Of a stretch of DNA of 33,427 nucleotides, positions 17,126 through 25,762 are shown piece after piece (the first letter of the stretch is position 1; each line of letters opens with the position of its first letter). The notes beneath the pieces were generated by a model. That model worked only from the letters and a program-made list of their open reading frames with translations, did not search any database and was not told the origin of the DNA. The translations under genes were made by a program, and so were the position numbers. The stretch comes from Bacteroidales bacterium (lineage in GTDB: Bacteria; Bacteroidota; Bacteroidia; Bacteroidales; Muribaculaceae): contig SFGS01000021.1 of the NCBI GenBank assembly GCA_004557565.1, positions 1 to 33,427 on the forward strand, read 5' to 3'.

Positions 17126-17722
17126 ATGGAATTTTACGAGTCGTTCATGAAATTCTCTTTTGCAGACTCCGATGTGTTCTGTATAGAGGCAGACCCTCTT
17201 GTCGTCAACTCCACAGGACAGAAGGCGTGTGAGTGTGTGGTTCTTCTCAGTCCGAGGGTTGCATTCATTGAGGCAAAGGCTTCCGCTCCAAAGGAGGTGG
17301 CAAGCAGTGTTTTTATGGATGAAATCAAACGCAAGTTTGCCGACTCATTGCGTCTTTTCAACGAAATCAAAAACAAGCAACATGGAGATGAGGCATTCAA
17401 CCGTCTTCCTATTCGTCTTAGGGAACTTTCTATCGACCCCCAAAGTTATCTTATTTGTTTGATTGTGCATGGTCATCAGCTTGACTGGCTTGTGGGGCTG
17501 CAAGACGCGTTTCGCGATGCTATGCGTGAAGTGGTAACGGAATGGAACATTCAAGACTCTAATGTGAGGGTTTACAATGAGGAAACGGCGTTGGAAAGCA
17601 AATTAATAGTGGCTTATATTCCAAAAGAAGAACGCGACTCTGTCCGTGAGACCGACGCAAAGAGCAATATGTCGGCTGAAAAAGCAAAAGAGTGGTTCCA
17701 CTTGCACAACACCAACCTGTAA
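17126..17722 (+). CDS. Hypothetical effector with candidate PD-(D/E)xK-type nuclease motif
   Basis: This 198-residue protein is unrecognised by name. Its visible motif is VAFIEAKASAP (Glu49-Ala-Lys51) ending a hydrophobic strand, with Glu36 (ECVVLL) before it, spaced like the acidic and E-x-K residues of restriction-type nucleases. A helical middle (65-85), a second hydrophobic strand (YLICLIVHG) and a final strand (LIVAYIPKEE) follow. There is no signal peptide or membrane segment. It starts three bases after the ATPase stop, so the two form a tight operon. A nuclease effector controlled by the ATPase is the simplest reading. The first catalytic Asp is replaced by Glu, so activity is uncertain. 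Confidence 0.7.
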   Translation: MEFYESFMKFSFADSDVFCIEADPLVVNSTGQKACECVVLLSPRVAFIEAKASAPKEVASSVFMDEIKRKFADSLRLFNEIKNKQHGDEAFNRLPIRLRELSIDPQSYLICLIVHGHQLDWLVGLQDAFRDAMREVVTEWNIQDSNVRVYNEETALESKLIVAYIPKEERDSVRETDAKSNMSAEKAKEWFHLHNTNL

Positions 17723-18034
17723 TCTCGTCCATTACACCTCCTATTTTCATCGCCAAACGGCACATTGATCCCACGGATCTTAGGATTGCACGGCTGGTGC
17801 TAAATCTCACAGAGGTTCCGCGGACGATGGGGGGGGAGGAAACACCTATTTAATCCATTAAAACCCGATTTGCACCTATGAAATAAATTCTAAAAAATCG
17901 GTGCTAATGGATTTTTAATTGGGTTAAATCGGTTGTTTTTTAGAGGGCTATAAAAATCAAACGTCTAATTTCAAACGTCTAATTTCTAACGTCTAACGTC
18001 TAACTTCTAACCTCTAATCTCTAACTTCTAATTT
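17723..18034. other. Gene-free stretch with mixed short repeats
   Basis: The gap holds a fragment of the TAAATCTCACAGAGG dispersed family (about 17800-17820), a region of partly inverted AT-rich copies (17850-17935) including AATCGGTGCTAATGGAT, and the TCTAA tandem block (17961-18045). No promoter or gene is visible. Confidence 0.6.
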
Positions 18035-18045
18035 CTAATCTTTGA
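17961..18045. repeat. Degenerate short tandem repeat based on TCTAA
   Basis: About ten imperfect units of seven to ten bases, such as CGTCTAA, TTCTAA and CTCTAA, follow one another and run into the end of the convergent MerR gene. The count of units could vary between strains. Confidence 0.8.
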
Positions 18046-18373
18046 CTTCTTCGAGGGCTTTTTTTAGGTGGAGGAGTTGGGATTTGATGGATTTTAGGCG
18101 GTCGATTACTTCGAAGCGTTTCGACACGCCGTCGCGGTTGCGCCGGATCATGGCTTGCGCAGCGTCGAGTTTCAGTCCTTTTTCCTTCACCAGATAGTGT
18201 ATCATCTTGATTGTCTCGATGTCTTTTGGGGTGTATAGGCGAGTGTTTTTCGCGTTACGAACTGGCTTGATGATAGTAAATTCCTTTTCCCAGAATCGCA
18301 GGGTGGATGCTGGAATGCCAAGGATGTCGGCCACGTCGCCGATGCGGTAAAATCGTTTGTTCAATTCGTCCAT
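18035..18373 (-). CDS. MerR-family transcriptional regulator
   Basis: This 112-residue protein is a winged helix-turn-helix of the MerR type: FYRIGDVADILGIPASTLRFW (7-27), then KNTRLYTPKDIETIKMI (42-58), then a helical dimerisation tail ending LLHLKKALEEVKD. The effector domain seen in metal- or drug-sensing MerR proteins is absent, so no ligand can be guessed. It is divergent from alaS with 149 bases between. Small MerR regulators beside alaS are common in Bacteroidales, from memory. Its last bases overlap the TCTAA repeat block. Confidence 0.85.
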   Translation of the reverse strand: MDELNKRFYRIGDVADILGIPASTLRFWEKEFTIIKPVRNAKNTRLYTPKDIETIKMIHYLVKEKGLKLDAAQAMIRRNRDGVSKRFEVIDRLKSIKSQLLHLKKALEEVKD

Positions 18374-18405
18374 ACTGAAAACTCGTTTAGATTTAATCTA
18401 TGTCA

Positions 18406-18437
18406 TTTGCATAAATTGCAATTTCGCTGTAACTTTG
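18406..18437 (+). promoter_or_regulatory. Promoter of alaS
   Basis: TTTG at 18406-18409, a 20-base spacer and TAACTTTG at 18430-18437 are an ideal Bacteroidetes promoter. It predicts a leader of about 80 bases before alaS. A short frame starting at ATG 18462 and overlapping the alaS start is present but not convincing as a leader peptide. Confidence 0.75.
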
Positions 18438-18522
18438 CAAATTAAATTAGGGTGTAAAGTTATGAAATTAGTTTCGTACTGCCCAACAATCCTCAGAAAA
18501 AATATATTATACAGAATACTAT

Positions 18523-21147
18523 ATGTTGACAGCAAAAGAAATTAGAGAATCGTTCAAAACCTTCTTTGAGGGCAAAGGTCACCAGATTGTGCCATCGGCT
18601 CCAATGGTGGTGAAGGACGACCCGACATTGATGTTCACCAATGCCGGCATGAACCAGTTCAAGGATATTATTTTGGGCAACAAGGTGCCACAGTGGCGCA
18701 GAGCCACCGATAGCCAGAAGTGCCTTCGCGTGAGCGGTAAGCACAACGACTTGGAGGAAGTGGGCCACGACACTTACCACCACACCATGTTTGAGATGCT
18801 TGGCAACTGGTCGTTTGGCGACTATTTCAAGCACGAAGCCATCGACTGGGCGTGGGAATTTTTGGTGGATGTGTTGAAAATCGATCCTAAAAACCTCTAT
18901 GCCACCGTGTTTGAGGGCAGCGAGGCTGATGGACTCGAACGCGACAACGAAGCAGCAAGCTATTGGGAAGCGCATCTTCCTAAAGACCATATCATCAACG
19001 GCAACAAGCACGACAACTTTTGGGAAATGGGCGATACCGGTCCATGTGGCCCATGTAGCGAAATCCATATCGACCTTCGCAATGAGGAAGAAAAGGCAAA
19101 AGTGCCAGGTGCTGAACTCGTGAACAAAGACAATCCGCTTGTGATTGAGATTTGGAACCTCGTGTTCATGCAATTTGAGCGTCACGCCGACGGCTCACTC
19201 CACCCACTCCCTGCAAAGGTGATTGATACCGGTATGGGCTTCGAACGCCTCTGCATGGTGATGCAAGGCACCAAGAGCAACTACGACACCGACGTGTTCC
19301 AACCAATGATTCGCACCATCGGCGACATTGCAGGCGTGAAGTATGGCGATTCGGAGGAAAAGGACGTGGCAATGCGTGTGATTGCCGACCACGTGCGCGC
19401 CATCGCATTCTCTATAGCCGACGGTCAGCTCCCAAGCAACGCCAAGGCTGGTTATGTGATTCGCCGCATCTTGCGTCGTGCTGTGCGCTACGGTTTCACC
19501 TTCCTCGACCTCAAGGAAGCATTCATGTATCGCTTGGTTGACACCCTCATCGAATCGATGGGCGAGGCTTATCCAGAGCTTCCTGCTCAAGCCGACCTCA
19601 TTAAGCACGTGATCAAGGAAGAGGAAGATTCGTTCCTCCGCACCCTTGCCACCGGTATCAAGATGATAGAAGGCATCATTGCCGAAGCCAAGAAGGAAGG
19701 CAAGACTCAAATTCAAGGTGTGCAGGCGTTCACCCTCTACGACACCTACGGATTCCCATTCGACCTCACCGAACTCATTCTCAAGGAAAACGGCATGACC
19801 GTGAGCGAAGAAGAATTCAACGCTGAAATGGCAAAGCAAAAGGCACGCGCCCGCAACGCCGCACAAACCGAAACCACCGACTGGGTGAACGTGCGTGAAG
19901 GCAACACCGAATTTGTGGGCTACGACTTGCTTGAATGCGACACCGAGATTTTGCGCTATCGCAAGGTGACTCAAAAGAACTCATCATACTATCAGGTGGT
20001 GCTCTCTCGCACTCCTTTCTATGCCGAAATGGGTGGTCAGGTAGGCGATAAGGGTACGCTCACCGCTGGCGACGAGGTGGTGGAAGTGACCAACACCAAG
20101 CGCGAAAACAATCTGCCAGTGCACATTGTGAAGAAGTTGCCAACCGACGTGACTGCCACTTTCAAAGCCGCTATCAACAAAGAAGCGCGTATGGCAATCT
20201 CTTGCAACCACTCTGCCACTCACTTGCTCCACGCCGCTCTGCGTGAGGTGCTTGGCACACACGTTGAGCAAAAAGGCTCACAGGTCGATGCCAAGATGCT
20301 CCGCTTCGACTTCTCGCATTTCAAGAAACTCAGCCTTGAAGAAATCCGTGAGGTGGAACGCCGTGCCAACGCCATGATTCGTCGTGCCATTCCACTCGAA
20401 GAGCACCGCAACATGCCTATCGCCGAAGCTAAAGCCCTTGGCGCAATGGCTCTTTTTGGCGAAAAGTATGGCGACAGCGTGCGCGTGGTGAAGTTCGGCC
20501 AATCGGTAGAGCTTTGCGGTGGTACGCATGTGGCAAACACCGGCAATATCGGTTTCTTGAAAATCGTAAGCGAAAGCAGTATTGCCGCCGGTATTCGCCG
20601 TATCGAGGCTATCACTGGCGCAGCGGTAGAAGACTTCATCTACGATGCAGAAGACGTGCTGATCAAACTCCGTGCGCTGTTCAACAATGCGCCCGACGTG
20701 GTTTCGGCTGTGGCACGCTCGCTCAACGAGAACACCTCGCTCCAGAAGCAAGTGGAAGGCTACATGATGGAGGCTGCCAAGAATGTGAAGGAGAATGTTT
20801 ACAAACATGCAACCGACATTGCCGGCATTCGCACCTTGAAGATTTATGGCGTTTACGATCCTAATGTGGTGAAGGCCGCAGTTTACATGGTGAAGTCGGA
20901 TGCTCCTGAAAACACCGTGCTGCTCGCAGCCACTCGCATGCACGGCAAGCCCACACTCACCATCTTCGTGAGCGACGACCTTGTGAAGAAGGGCATGAAC
21001 GCTGGCAAGATGATTCGTGAAGCTGCCAAGGCTATCCAAGGCGGCGGTGGCGGTCAGCCAGGCTTCGCACAAGCTGGCGGTCGCAACGAGGAAGGCATCA
21101 GCCTTGCAATGGAAAAGATGGAAGCACTCATCGCAGCTGAAGCATAA
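18523..21147 (+). CDS. alaS: Alanine--tRNA ligase
   Basis: This 874-residue protein matches full-length alanyl-tRNA synthetase. The N-terminal catalytic core starts MLTAKEIRESFKTFF and includes MFTNAGMNQFK and HTMFEMLGNWSFGDY. The editing domain has the zinc-binding HSATHLLHAAL and CGGTHV. The C-terminal C-Ala domain ends with the glycine-rich GGGGGQPGFAQAGG. It charges tRNA-Ala in the cytoplasm and clears mischarged Ser or Gly. It has its own promoter and a strong terminator, and nothing is unusual in it. Confidence 0.98.
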   Translation: MLTAKEIRESFKTFFEGKGHQIVPSAPMVVKDDPTLMFTNAGMNQFKDIILGNKVPQWRRATDSQKCLRVSGKHNDLEEVGHDTYHHTMFEMLGNWSFGDYFKHEAIDWAWEFLVDVLKIDPKNLYATVFEGSEADGLERDNEAASYWEAHLPKDHIINGNKHDNFWEMGDTGPCGPCSEIHIDLRNEEEKAKVPGAELVNKDNPLVIEIWNLVFMQFERHADGSLHPLPAKVIDTGMGFERLCMVMQGTKSNYDTDVFQPMIRTIGDIAGVKYGDSEEKDVAMRVIADHVRAIAFSIADGQLPSNAKAGYVIRRILRRAVRYGFTFLDLKEAFMYRLVDTLIESMGEAYPELPAQADLIKHVIKEEEDSFLRTLATGIKMIEGIIAEAKKEGKTQIQGVQAFTLYDTYGFPFDLTELILKENGMTVSEEEFNAEMAKQKARARNAAQTETTDWVNVREGNTEFVGYDLLECDTEILRYRKVTQKNSSYYQVVLSRTPFYAEMGGQVGDKGTLTAGDEVVEVTNTKRENNLPVHIVKKLPTDVTATFKAAINKEARMAISCNHSATHLLHAALREVLGTHVEQKGSQVDAKMLRFDFSHFKKLSLEEIREVERRANAMIRRAIPLEEHRNMPIAEAKALGAMALFGEKYGDSVRVVKFGQSVELCGGTHVANTGNIGFLKIVSESSIAAGIRRIEAITGAAVEDFIYDAEDVLIKLRALFNNAPDVVSAVARSLNENTSLQKQVEGYMMEAAKNVKENVYKHATDIAGIRTLKIYGVYDPNVVKAAVYMVKSDAPENTVLLAATRMHGKPTLTIFVSDDLVKKGMNAGKMIREAAKAIQGGGGGQPGFAQAGGRNEEGISLAMEKMEALIAAEA

Positions 21148-21180
21148 AATCAGAGATTACACACTACACTCTCAAATACG

Positions 21181-21214
21181 AATCAGCCGAGCGCACAGCC
21201 CGGCTGATTTTTTT
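21181..21214 (+). terminator. Terminator after alaS
   Basis: AATCAGCCG pairs exactly with CGGCTGATT, followed by seven T. It lies 33 bases after the stop codon and just before the end of the convergent Fic gene. Confidence 0.85.
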
Positions 21215-21237
21215 GCCTTTTTATAGAGAGTGTATCG

Positions 21238-22410
21238 CTATTGCGCGTCGAGATTGTCGATAAGTATCAATCCTCTTACAGTGAGCAAGTATCTTTGTTT
21301 AGAATGACGAGGAGAATCGGGATATTTCATTCTCACAAGCCCCATGTTGATTGCTGGTGATAATAATTGTGCCATAAAGTTGGGGCGATGCTTCAGCTCT
21401 AAAGTTGTCATCATCTCTTTCACGCTCATTTCGTTTTTCCCGATAGCAATCACTAAAGATTTGATGTTGTCAGGAATTGAGTCTAATAGACGCTCGTCAC
21501 TTGTTCGGTCACTTGTTCGGTCACTTGTTCGGTCACTTGTTCGGTCACTTGTTCGGTCGATGTTTGGTATTTCTGTCTGATTAATGAGCATGTACCTGTT
21601 TTTGAGCTCGTTATGCTCTCCCAATAAAAGGTTTCGTAAAAACCTTACGAGGAAAGAGTGGTCAGGTTCAATGCCTTTCTGTGGATTTCTGTAATTGGCT
21701 CTTACTAAAGCGTTACGAAAATACCATGAGTTGTCGGCGAACAAGTTGTTGTTGACTGTGAATCCGCAGTAGCGCAGATATTTGATTAGAAAAACTGCTG
21801 TAGTTCTGGTATTGCCCTCGCAGAAGGGGTGGTTTTGCCACAGTAGCGACACGAAATTGGCAATATGTAGGATGATTTCGTCGGTTGATAAACCTGTGTA
21901 GCAGAATTCTTTTTCTTGCTGTATGTCATATTCCAGCGTGGCCATAATATCGGCAGCGCGACCATACATCACGGTGTCGCCTTGTAGCACCCATTCGTTT
22001 TTAGTAATGTCGTAAGTGCGAGTTTCTCCCGCATGTTTGAATACGCCTTCAAATAGATGGCGATGAATGTTTCTAAACTCCAAAGGTGTAAACGAAAACG
22101 ATTTTTCGCTCAATAGTTTGGTGATATTTGCTGCCACACAGTCGGCTTCTTCACTCGCCACATCGTCCTTGTCGTGGGTTGTCTTGTTGATATAGTATGA
22201 ACGCAATTGCTCGCGAACATCATCAATCGTGATGTCGCCCTCAATGTGTTTAGCGGCGGTTTCTTTTAAGTATTCCGACACTTTTAACCCATCTACGTCT
22301 TGGAGGCCAATGGCGGCACGCCAAGCCTCGGCTTTCTCGCGTTTGTGTGGTTCTGCCACTCGCTCATAGGCTTCAAAGTCGAGATATAATTGTTTCTTTT
22401 TATCGTTCAT
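21238..22410 (-). CDS. Fic-domain protein with C-terminal winged helix and TSDR repeats
   Basis: This 390-residue protein has the Fic core motif HPFCEGNTR at 194-202, giving the catalytic His; Fic enzymes usually transfer AMP to target hydroxyls. An upstream segment, HIEGDITIDDVREQLRSYY (about 55-73), resembles the VbhA-type antitoxin helix that often restrains Fic activity, so self-inhibition is possible. From about 286 to 305 the unit RTSD repeats five times, encoded by perfect 12-bp repeats. It links the core to a winged-helix-like end (MSVKEMMTTLELKHRPNF). The canonical last Arg of HPFx(D/E)GN(G/K)RxxR is Ala, as I recall for related Bacteroides Fic proteins. The target is unknown. Confidence 0.88.
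   Translation of the reverse strand: MNDKKKQLYLDFEAYERVAEPHKREKAEAWRAAIGLQDVDGLKVSEYLKETAAKHIEGDITIDDVREQLRSYYINKTTHDKDDVASEEADCVAANITKLLSEKSFSFTPLEFRNIHRHLFEGVFKHAGETRTYDITKNEWVLQGDTVMYGRAADIMATLEYDIQQEKEFCYTGLSTDEIILHIANFVSLLWQNHPFCEGNTRTTAVFLIKYLRYCGFTVNNNLFADNSWYFRNALVRANYRNPQKGIEPDHSFLVRFLRNLLLGEHNELKNRYMLINQTEIPNIDRTSDRTSDRTSDRTSDRTSDERLLDSIPDNIKSLVIAIGKNEMSVKEMMTTLELKHRPNFMAQLLSPAINMGLVRMKYPDSPRHSKQRYLLTVRGLILIDNLDAQ
21496..21555 (+). repeat. Five perfect 12-bp tandem repeats within the Fic gene
   Basis: GTCACTTGTTCG is repeated five times with no mismatch, encoding Arg-Thr-Ser-Asp on the other strand. As the unit is a multiple of three, slippage would change linker length without shifting the frame. 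Confidence 0.95.
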
Positions 22411-22554
22411 AGCAGTGTGGTCACGAATTCTGTTAGAAAAAATTCAGATATTTCAAATATGTAAATTTACAAAATAAATATCATATATGTGTGCAGTTGA
22501 TTTGTATTTTTTTTGTTGTGTGTTCGGTGGGGGTGGGGGAAATGTGGGGATTCT

Positions 22555-22586
22555 TTTGGAATTGTGGGGAGAATGTGGTAACTTTG
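22555..22586 (+). promoter_or_regulatory. Promoter of the OmpA-family gene
   Basis: TTTG at 22555-22558, a 20-base spacer and TAACTTTG at 22579-22586 match the consensus fully. The leader is about 45 bases and AT-rich. Confidence 0.75.
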
Positions 22587-22638
22587 TGTTGATATTGAGG
22601 ATATAAATTAAAATTTTCAATTTATTATTAAGAGTATT

Positions 22639-23889
22639 ATGAAAAAGATTACTATGTTAGCGATTGCTGCACTTGGTTTCTGTGCAGCACAAGCACAGGT
22701 CACTTTGGAAGGAACTAAATTGACCGACAACGTATCCTTCACACTCAAGGGCGGTGCGGTGTCGCCATTCCAGCACTATGCGTTCTTCAAGAATGCTCGT
22801 GGCATGTTTGGTGCCGAACTCCGCAAGCAGCTCACCCCAATCTTTGGTTTCGGTGTGGAAGGTGAATGGACTGTGAACACTTCAAGTTGGGGCAAGGCTC
22901 CAGCCAACGTATGGCAATCGGCTCTCGGCGTAAAGAGCAGCAATATGCTTGACCATCAGTTTGTGGGTGGTTTCGCCACTTTCAACCTCTCTAACGTGTT
23001 TGGCGGCTACAAGGGCGCGCCTCGTGCGGTGGAAGTTGAGGCTGTGGTTGGTGCAGGCTGGCTTCACGCTTACCAAAACGGTGCCGACGTGACCGACGAA
23101 AACTCTTGGTACACTAAATATGGTGTGAACTTCAACTTCAACCTTGGCGAAACCAAGGCTTGGACCATCTCGCTGAAGCCTGCCATCCTTTGGGATATGA
23201 ACGGCGACGCAAAGAAGGTGGACCGCAAGGGTGGTACAGGCACCAATGCTCAACCAAGCCGCTACAATGCCAACTGCGCAGCGGTGGAACTTCAAGCCGG
23301 TTTGACTTACCACTTCAAGAACAGCAACGGCGCACGCTATTTCACCGTGTGTCCTAAGAAGTACACCCAAGCCGAAATCGACGAGCTCAACGGCCAAATC
23401 AACACGCTTCGCAACAACCTCAACAACGCTGAATCTGACCTCGACGCTTGCAACGCTCGTGCAGCTCAACTCGCTCGCGACCTCGAAGCATGCAAGGCTC
23501 AAAAGGGCAAGGTGAAAGAAGTGGTGAAGGTGAAGGAAACCCAAGTGAAGGTGAAGAGCGCTTCGCTCGAAACCAACGTGTTCTTCAAGCAGGGCAAGAG
23601 CGTGATCGAACGCGCACAGCAACCTAACGTGGAACGCGTGGCCACATTCTTGAAGAGCCACAAGGAAGCTACCGTAACCATCAAGGGCTACGCTTCTCCA
23701 GAAGGCTCTGTTGAAATCAACAAGAAGCTCGCCGCCGCTCGTGCCAACGCCGTGAAGGATATGCTCGTGAAAACCTATAAGATTAGTGCCGACCGCATTC
23801 AGGCTGAAGGTCAGGGTATTGGCGACATGTTCTCAGAACCCGACTGGAACCGCGTATCGGTTTGCTACATCAACACCAACGAGAAATAA
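22639..23889 (+). CDS. OmpA-family outer membrane protein
   Basis: This 416-residue protein has a signal peptide ending AAQAQ. An N-terminal beta-barrel-like domain (about 20-240) has alternating hydrophobic strands. A short coiled coil (about 250-285) follows, and then a C-terminal OmpA domain (about 309-416) with NVFFKQGKSVIERAQ, TVTIKGYASPEGS and AARANAVKDML. Such proteins anchor the outer membrane to peptidoglycan through the OmpA domain. The motif Y-A-S-P-E-G is the Bacteroidetes form of the binding loop. It is a single gene with its own promoter and terminator, and the strong consensus promoter suggests high expression. Confidence 0.93.
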   Translation: MKKITMLAIAALGFCAAQAQVTLEGTKLTDNVSFTLKGGAVSPFQHYAFFKNARGMFGAELRKQLTPIFGFGVEGEWTVNTSSWGKAPANVWQSALGVKSSNMLDHQFVGGFATFNLSNVFGGYKGAPRAVEVEAVVGAGWLHAYQNGADVTDENSWYTKYGVNFNFNLGETKAWTISLKPAILWDMNGDAKKVDRKGGTGTNAQPSRYNANCAAVELQAGLTYHFKNSNGARYFTVCPKKYTQAEIDELNGQINTLRNNLNNAESDLDACNARAAQLARDLEACKAQKGKVKEVVKVKETQVKVKSASLETNVFFKQGKSVIERAQQPNVERVATFLKSHKEATVTIKGYASPEGSVEINKKLAAARANAVKDMLVKTYKISADRIQAEGQGIGDMFSEPDWNRVSVCYINTNEK

Positions 23890-23936
23890 TCCATTTTCCA
23901 GACAGTGATGCCCGCTGTGGCATTCTCCTCATATCT

Positions 23937-23970
23937 GCTCCTCGCACCTTATGCGTGCGGGGAGCTTTTG
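23937..23970 (+). terminator. Terminator after the OmpA-family gene
   Basis: GCTCCTCGCAC pairs with GTGCGGGGAGC around a short loop, followed by TTTT. It ends right at the -33 element of the hflX promoter. Confidence 0.8.
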
Positions 23971-23972
23971 TG

Positions 23973-24004
23973 TTTGTGAATCACCGAAATAATTGCTAAT
24001 TTTG
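23973..24004 (+). promoter_or_regulatory. Promoter of hflX
   Basis: TTTG at 23973-23976, a 20-base spacer and TAATTTTG at 23997-24004 match the consensus. An in-frame upstream ATG at 23993 lies inside it, so the gene must start later, at 24029. Confidence 0.75.
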
Positions 24005-24028
24005 CACCCGAAATATTATAGAAGCAAC

Positions 24029-25264
24029 ATGGGATTAATCGAAGACAAAAATATTATCAATGAGCTGATCGACGAAACGGCAGTGCTCGTGGGCTTGATC
24101 ACCCCTCAACAGAACGAGGCAAAGGCTAACGAATACCTCGACGAACTTGAATTTCTTGCCCACACCGCTGGCGCACGCACGGTGAAGAAGTTTCTCCAGC
24201 GCTGCGACGCGCCCAACAGCACCTCATACGTGGGTAAGGGCAAATTGGCTGAAATCAAGGACTATGTGGATGAGCACGAGGTGAACCTGGTGATTTTCGA
24301 CGACGACCTTTCGCCAAAGCAAATCGCACACATTCAGAAGGAAACCAAGGTGAAGGTGCTCGACCGCACCAGCCTGATTCTCGATATTTTCGCACGCCGT
24401 GCGCAGACCGCCAACGCCAAGATGCAGGTGGAACTGGCGCAATACCAGTATCTGCTGCCACGCCTTACCGGTATGTGGACCCACTTGGAGCGTCAGCGTG
24501 GTGGTATCGGTATGCGTGGTCCGGGTGAAACCCAGATTGAGACCGACCGCCGTATCATCAAGACCAAAATTTCGCTGCTCAAGCAGAAACTTGCCGACTG
24601 GGACAAGCAGAAGGTGATTCAGCGCAAAAACCGTGGCAAACTCACTCGTATCGCCCTCGTGGGCTATACCAACGTGGGTAAATCCACGCTTATGAACTTG
24701 CTGAGCAAGAGCGATGTGTTTGCCGAAAACAAACTTTTTGCCACCCTCGACACCACCGTGCGTAAGGTGGTGATTGAGAATTTGCCATTCCTGCTCACCG
24801 ACACCGTGGGCTTTATCCGCAAATTGCCCCACCACTTGGTGGATTCGTTCAAGACCACCCTCGATGAGGTGCGCGACAGCGACATTATGGTGCATGTGGT
24901 GGACATTTCCCACCCTCAATTTGAGGAACAGGTGGAGGTGGTGAACAAGACCCTTCAGGAAGTGTGTGGCGCTGGCGACAAGGAGATGATTATGGTGTTT
25001 AACAAAATCGACCAATTCTCGTATGTGCAAAAAGACGCCGATGACCTCACCCCACGCTTGCGCGAGAACATTCCGCTCGAAGAACTCAAAGACACATGGA
25101 TGGCGCGTATGAACAACAATTGCGTGTTTATCTCTGCCAAGACGGGCGAGAATGTGGAGGAACTCAAGCGTATGCTCTACGACAAGGCGAAGCAGGTGCA
25201 CCTCCAGCGCTTCCCCTACAACGATTTCCTCTACCAAACCTACGACCACCTCACCGAGGAATAA
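24029..25264 (+). CDS. hflX: GTPase HflX
   Basis: This 411-residue protein is a ribosome-associated GTPase that helps split stalled ribosomes. The N-terminal domain ends in the glycine-rich GGIGMRGPGETQIETDRR segment typical of HflX. The G domain has G1 GYTNVGKST (212-220), G3 DTVGFIRKLPH, and G4 NKID, with a final ISAKTGENV. The start MGLIEDKN is chosen because the in-frame ATG 36 bases upstream falls in the promoter. It is a single gene, with a repeat-filled gap after it and no clear terminator. Confidence 0.95.
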   Translation: MGLIEDKNIINELIDETAVLVGLITPQQNEAKANEYLDELEFLAHTAGARTVKKFLQRCDAPNSTSYVGKGKLAEIKDYVDEHEVNLVIFDDDLSPKQIAHIQKETKVKVLDRTSLILDIFARRAQTANAKMQVELAQYQYLLPRLTGMWTHLERQRGGIGMRGPGETQIETDRRIIKTKISLLKQKLADWDKQKVIQRKNRGKLTRIALVGYTNVGKSTLMNLLSKSDVFAENKLFATLDTTVRKVVIENLPFLLTDTVGFIRKLPHHLVDSFKTTLDEVRDSDIMVHVVDISHPQFEEQVEVVNKTLQEVCGAGDKEMIMVFNKIDQFSYVQKDADDLTPRLRENIPLEELKDTWMARMNNNCVFISAKTGENVEELKRMLYDKAKQVHLQRFPYNDFLYQTYDHLTEE

Positions 25265-25710
25265 CACTCTCGCACAGATCCCGCTTTATAGGGTGGCTTA
25301 GGCTCACACAGATCCCACAGATCCCACTGATTTTTTTTGATGGCGTTAAATCTCACAGAGGCTCTCCGCACCCATGCTCCCTTAGGCTCCCTTAGGCTCC
25401 CACAGGATTTGTACGCCTGGCGTTAAATCTCACGGATGCTCTCCGCAGCTTTGCTCCTATGGCTTACACAGATCTCACAAATCTCACTGATTTTTTTTGA
25501 TGGCGTTAAATCTCACAGAGTTAGGTAGAAAGGTCGTGGGGCATGTCCGAGTGCTCCGAGTGCTCCGTTTTCAAGAGCAGCGTGAAACCTCTGTGAGATT
25601 TAACATCAGGCGTGCAAATTCAGTGAGATCAGTGGGATCTGTGTGAGCCCTAAAAAACAGTGAGATCTGTGTGAGGTCTAAATCCGCACACACGCGAGCG
25701 CATGAAAAAA
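25265..25710. repeat. Gene-free region of dispersed TCACACAGATC/TTAAATCTCAC repeats
   Basis: Units such as CACACAGATCCCACAG and GGCGTTAAATCTCACAGAG recur about three times in forward orientation (about 25298-25373, 25403-25446, 25468-25521). They appear inverted at about 25588-25676, where TCTGTGAGATTTAAC and GGGATCTGTGTGAG are seen. Related pieces occur at about 17800-17820, 28216-28390 and 33329-33348. No gene is visible; the frames here are composed of these repeats. Confidence 0.75.
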
Positions 25711-25743
25711 AAAGCACGGCTGCAAAATAGAACCGTGCTTTTT
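25711..25743 (-). terminator. Terminator after the OmpH-like gene
   Basis: AAAGCACGG pairs exactly with CCGTGCTTT, with a run of A before it and T after it, so it can act on either strand. It sits 20 bases beyond the lipoprotein stop codon. Confidence 0.85.
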
Positions 25744-25762
25744 TATTTATATAATGTGTGGA

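Noticed and set aside
18462..18545. Possible 27-codon leader peptide before alaS
   Set aside because: It overlaps the alaS start, has no Ala-rich stretch as an attenuator would, and shows no other support.
21496..21555. Short regular repeats considered as a CRISPR array
   Set aside because: Units are contiguous without spacers and encode a protein linker.
24224..25267. 347-residue open frame on the minus strand opposite hflX
   Set aside because: It mirrors a well-supported gene with strong codon bias, has His/Leu/Val-rich antisense composition and shows no family motif.
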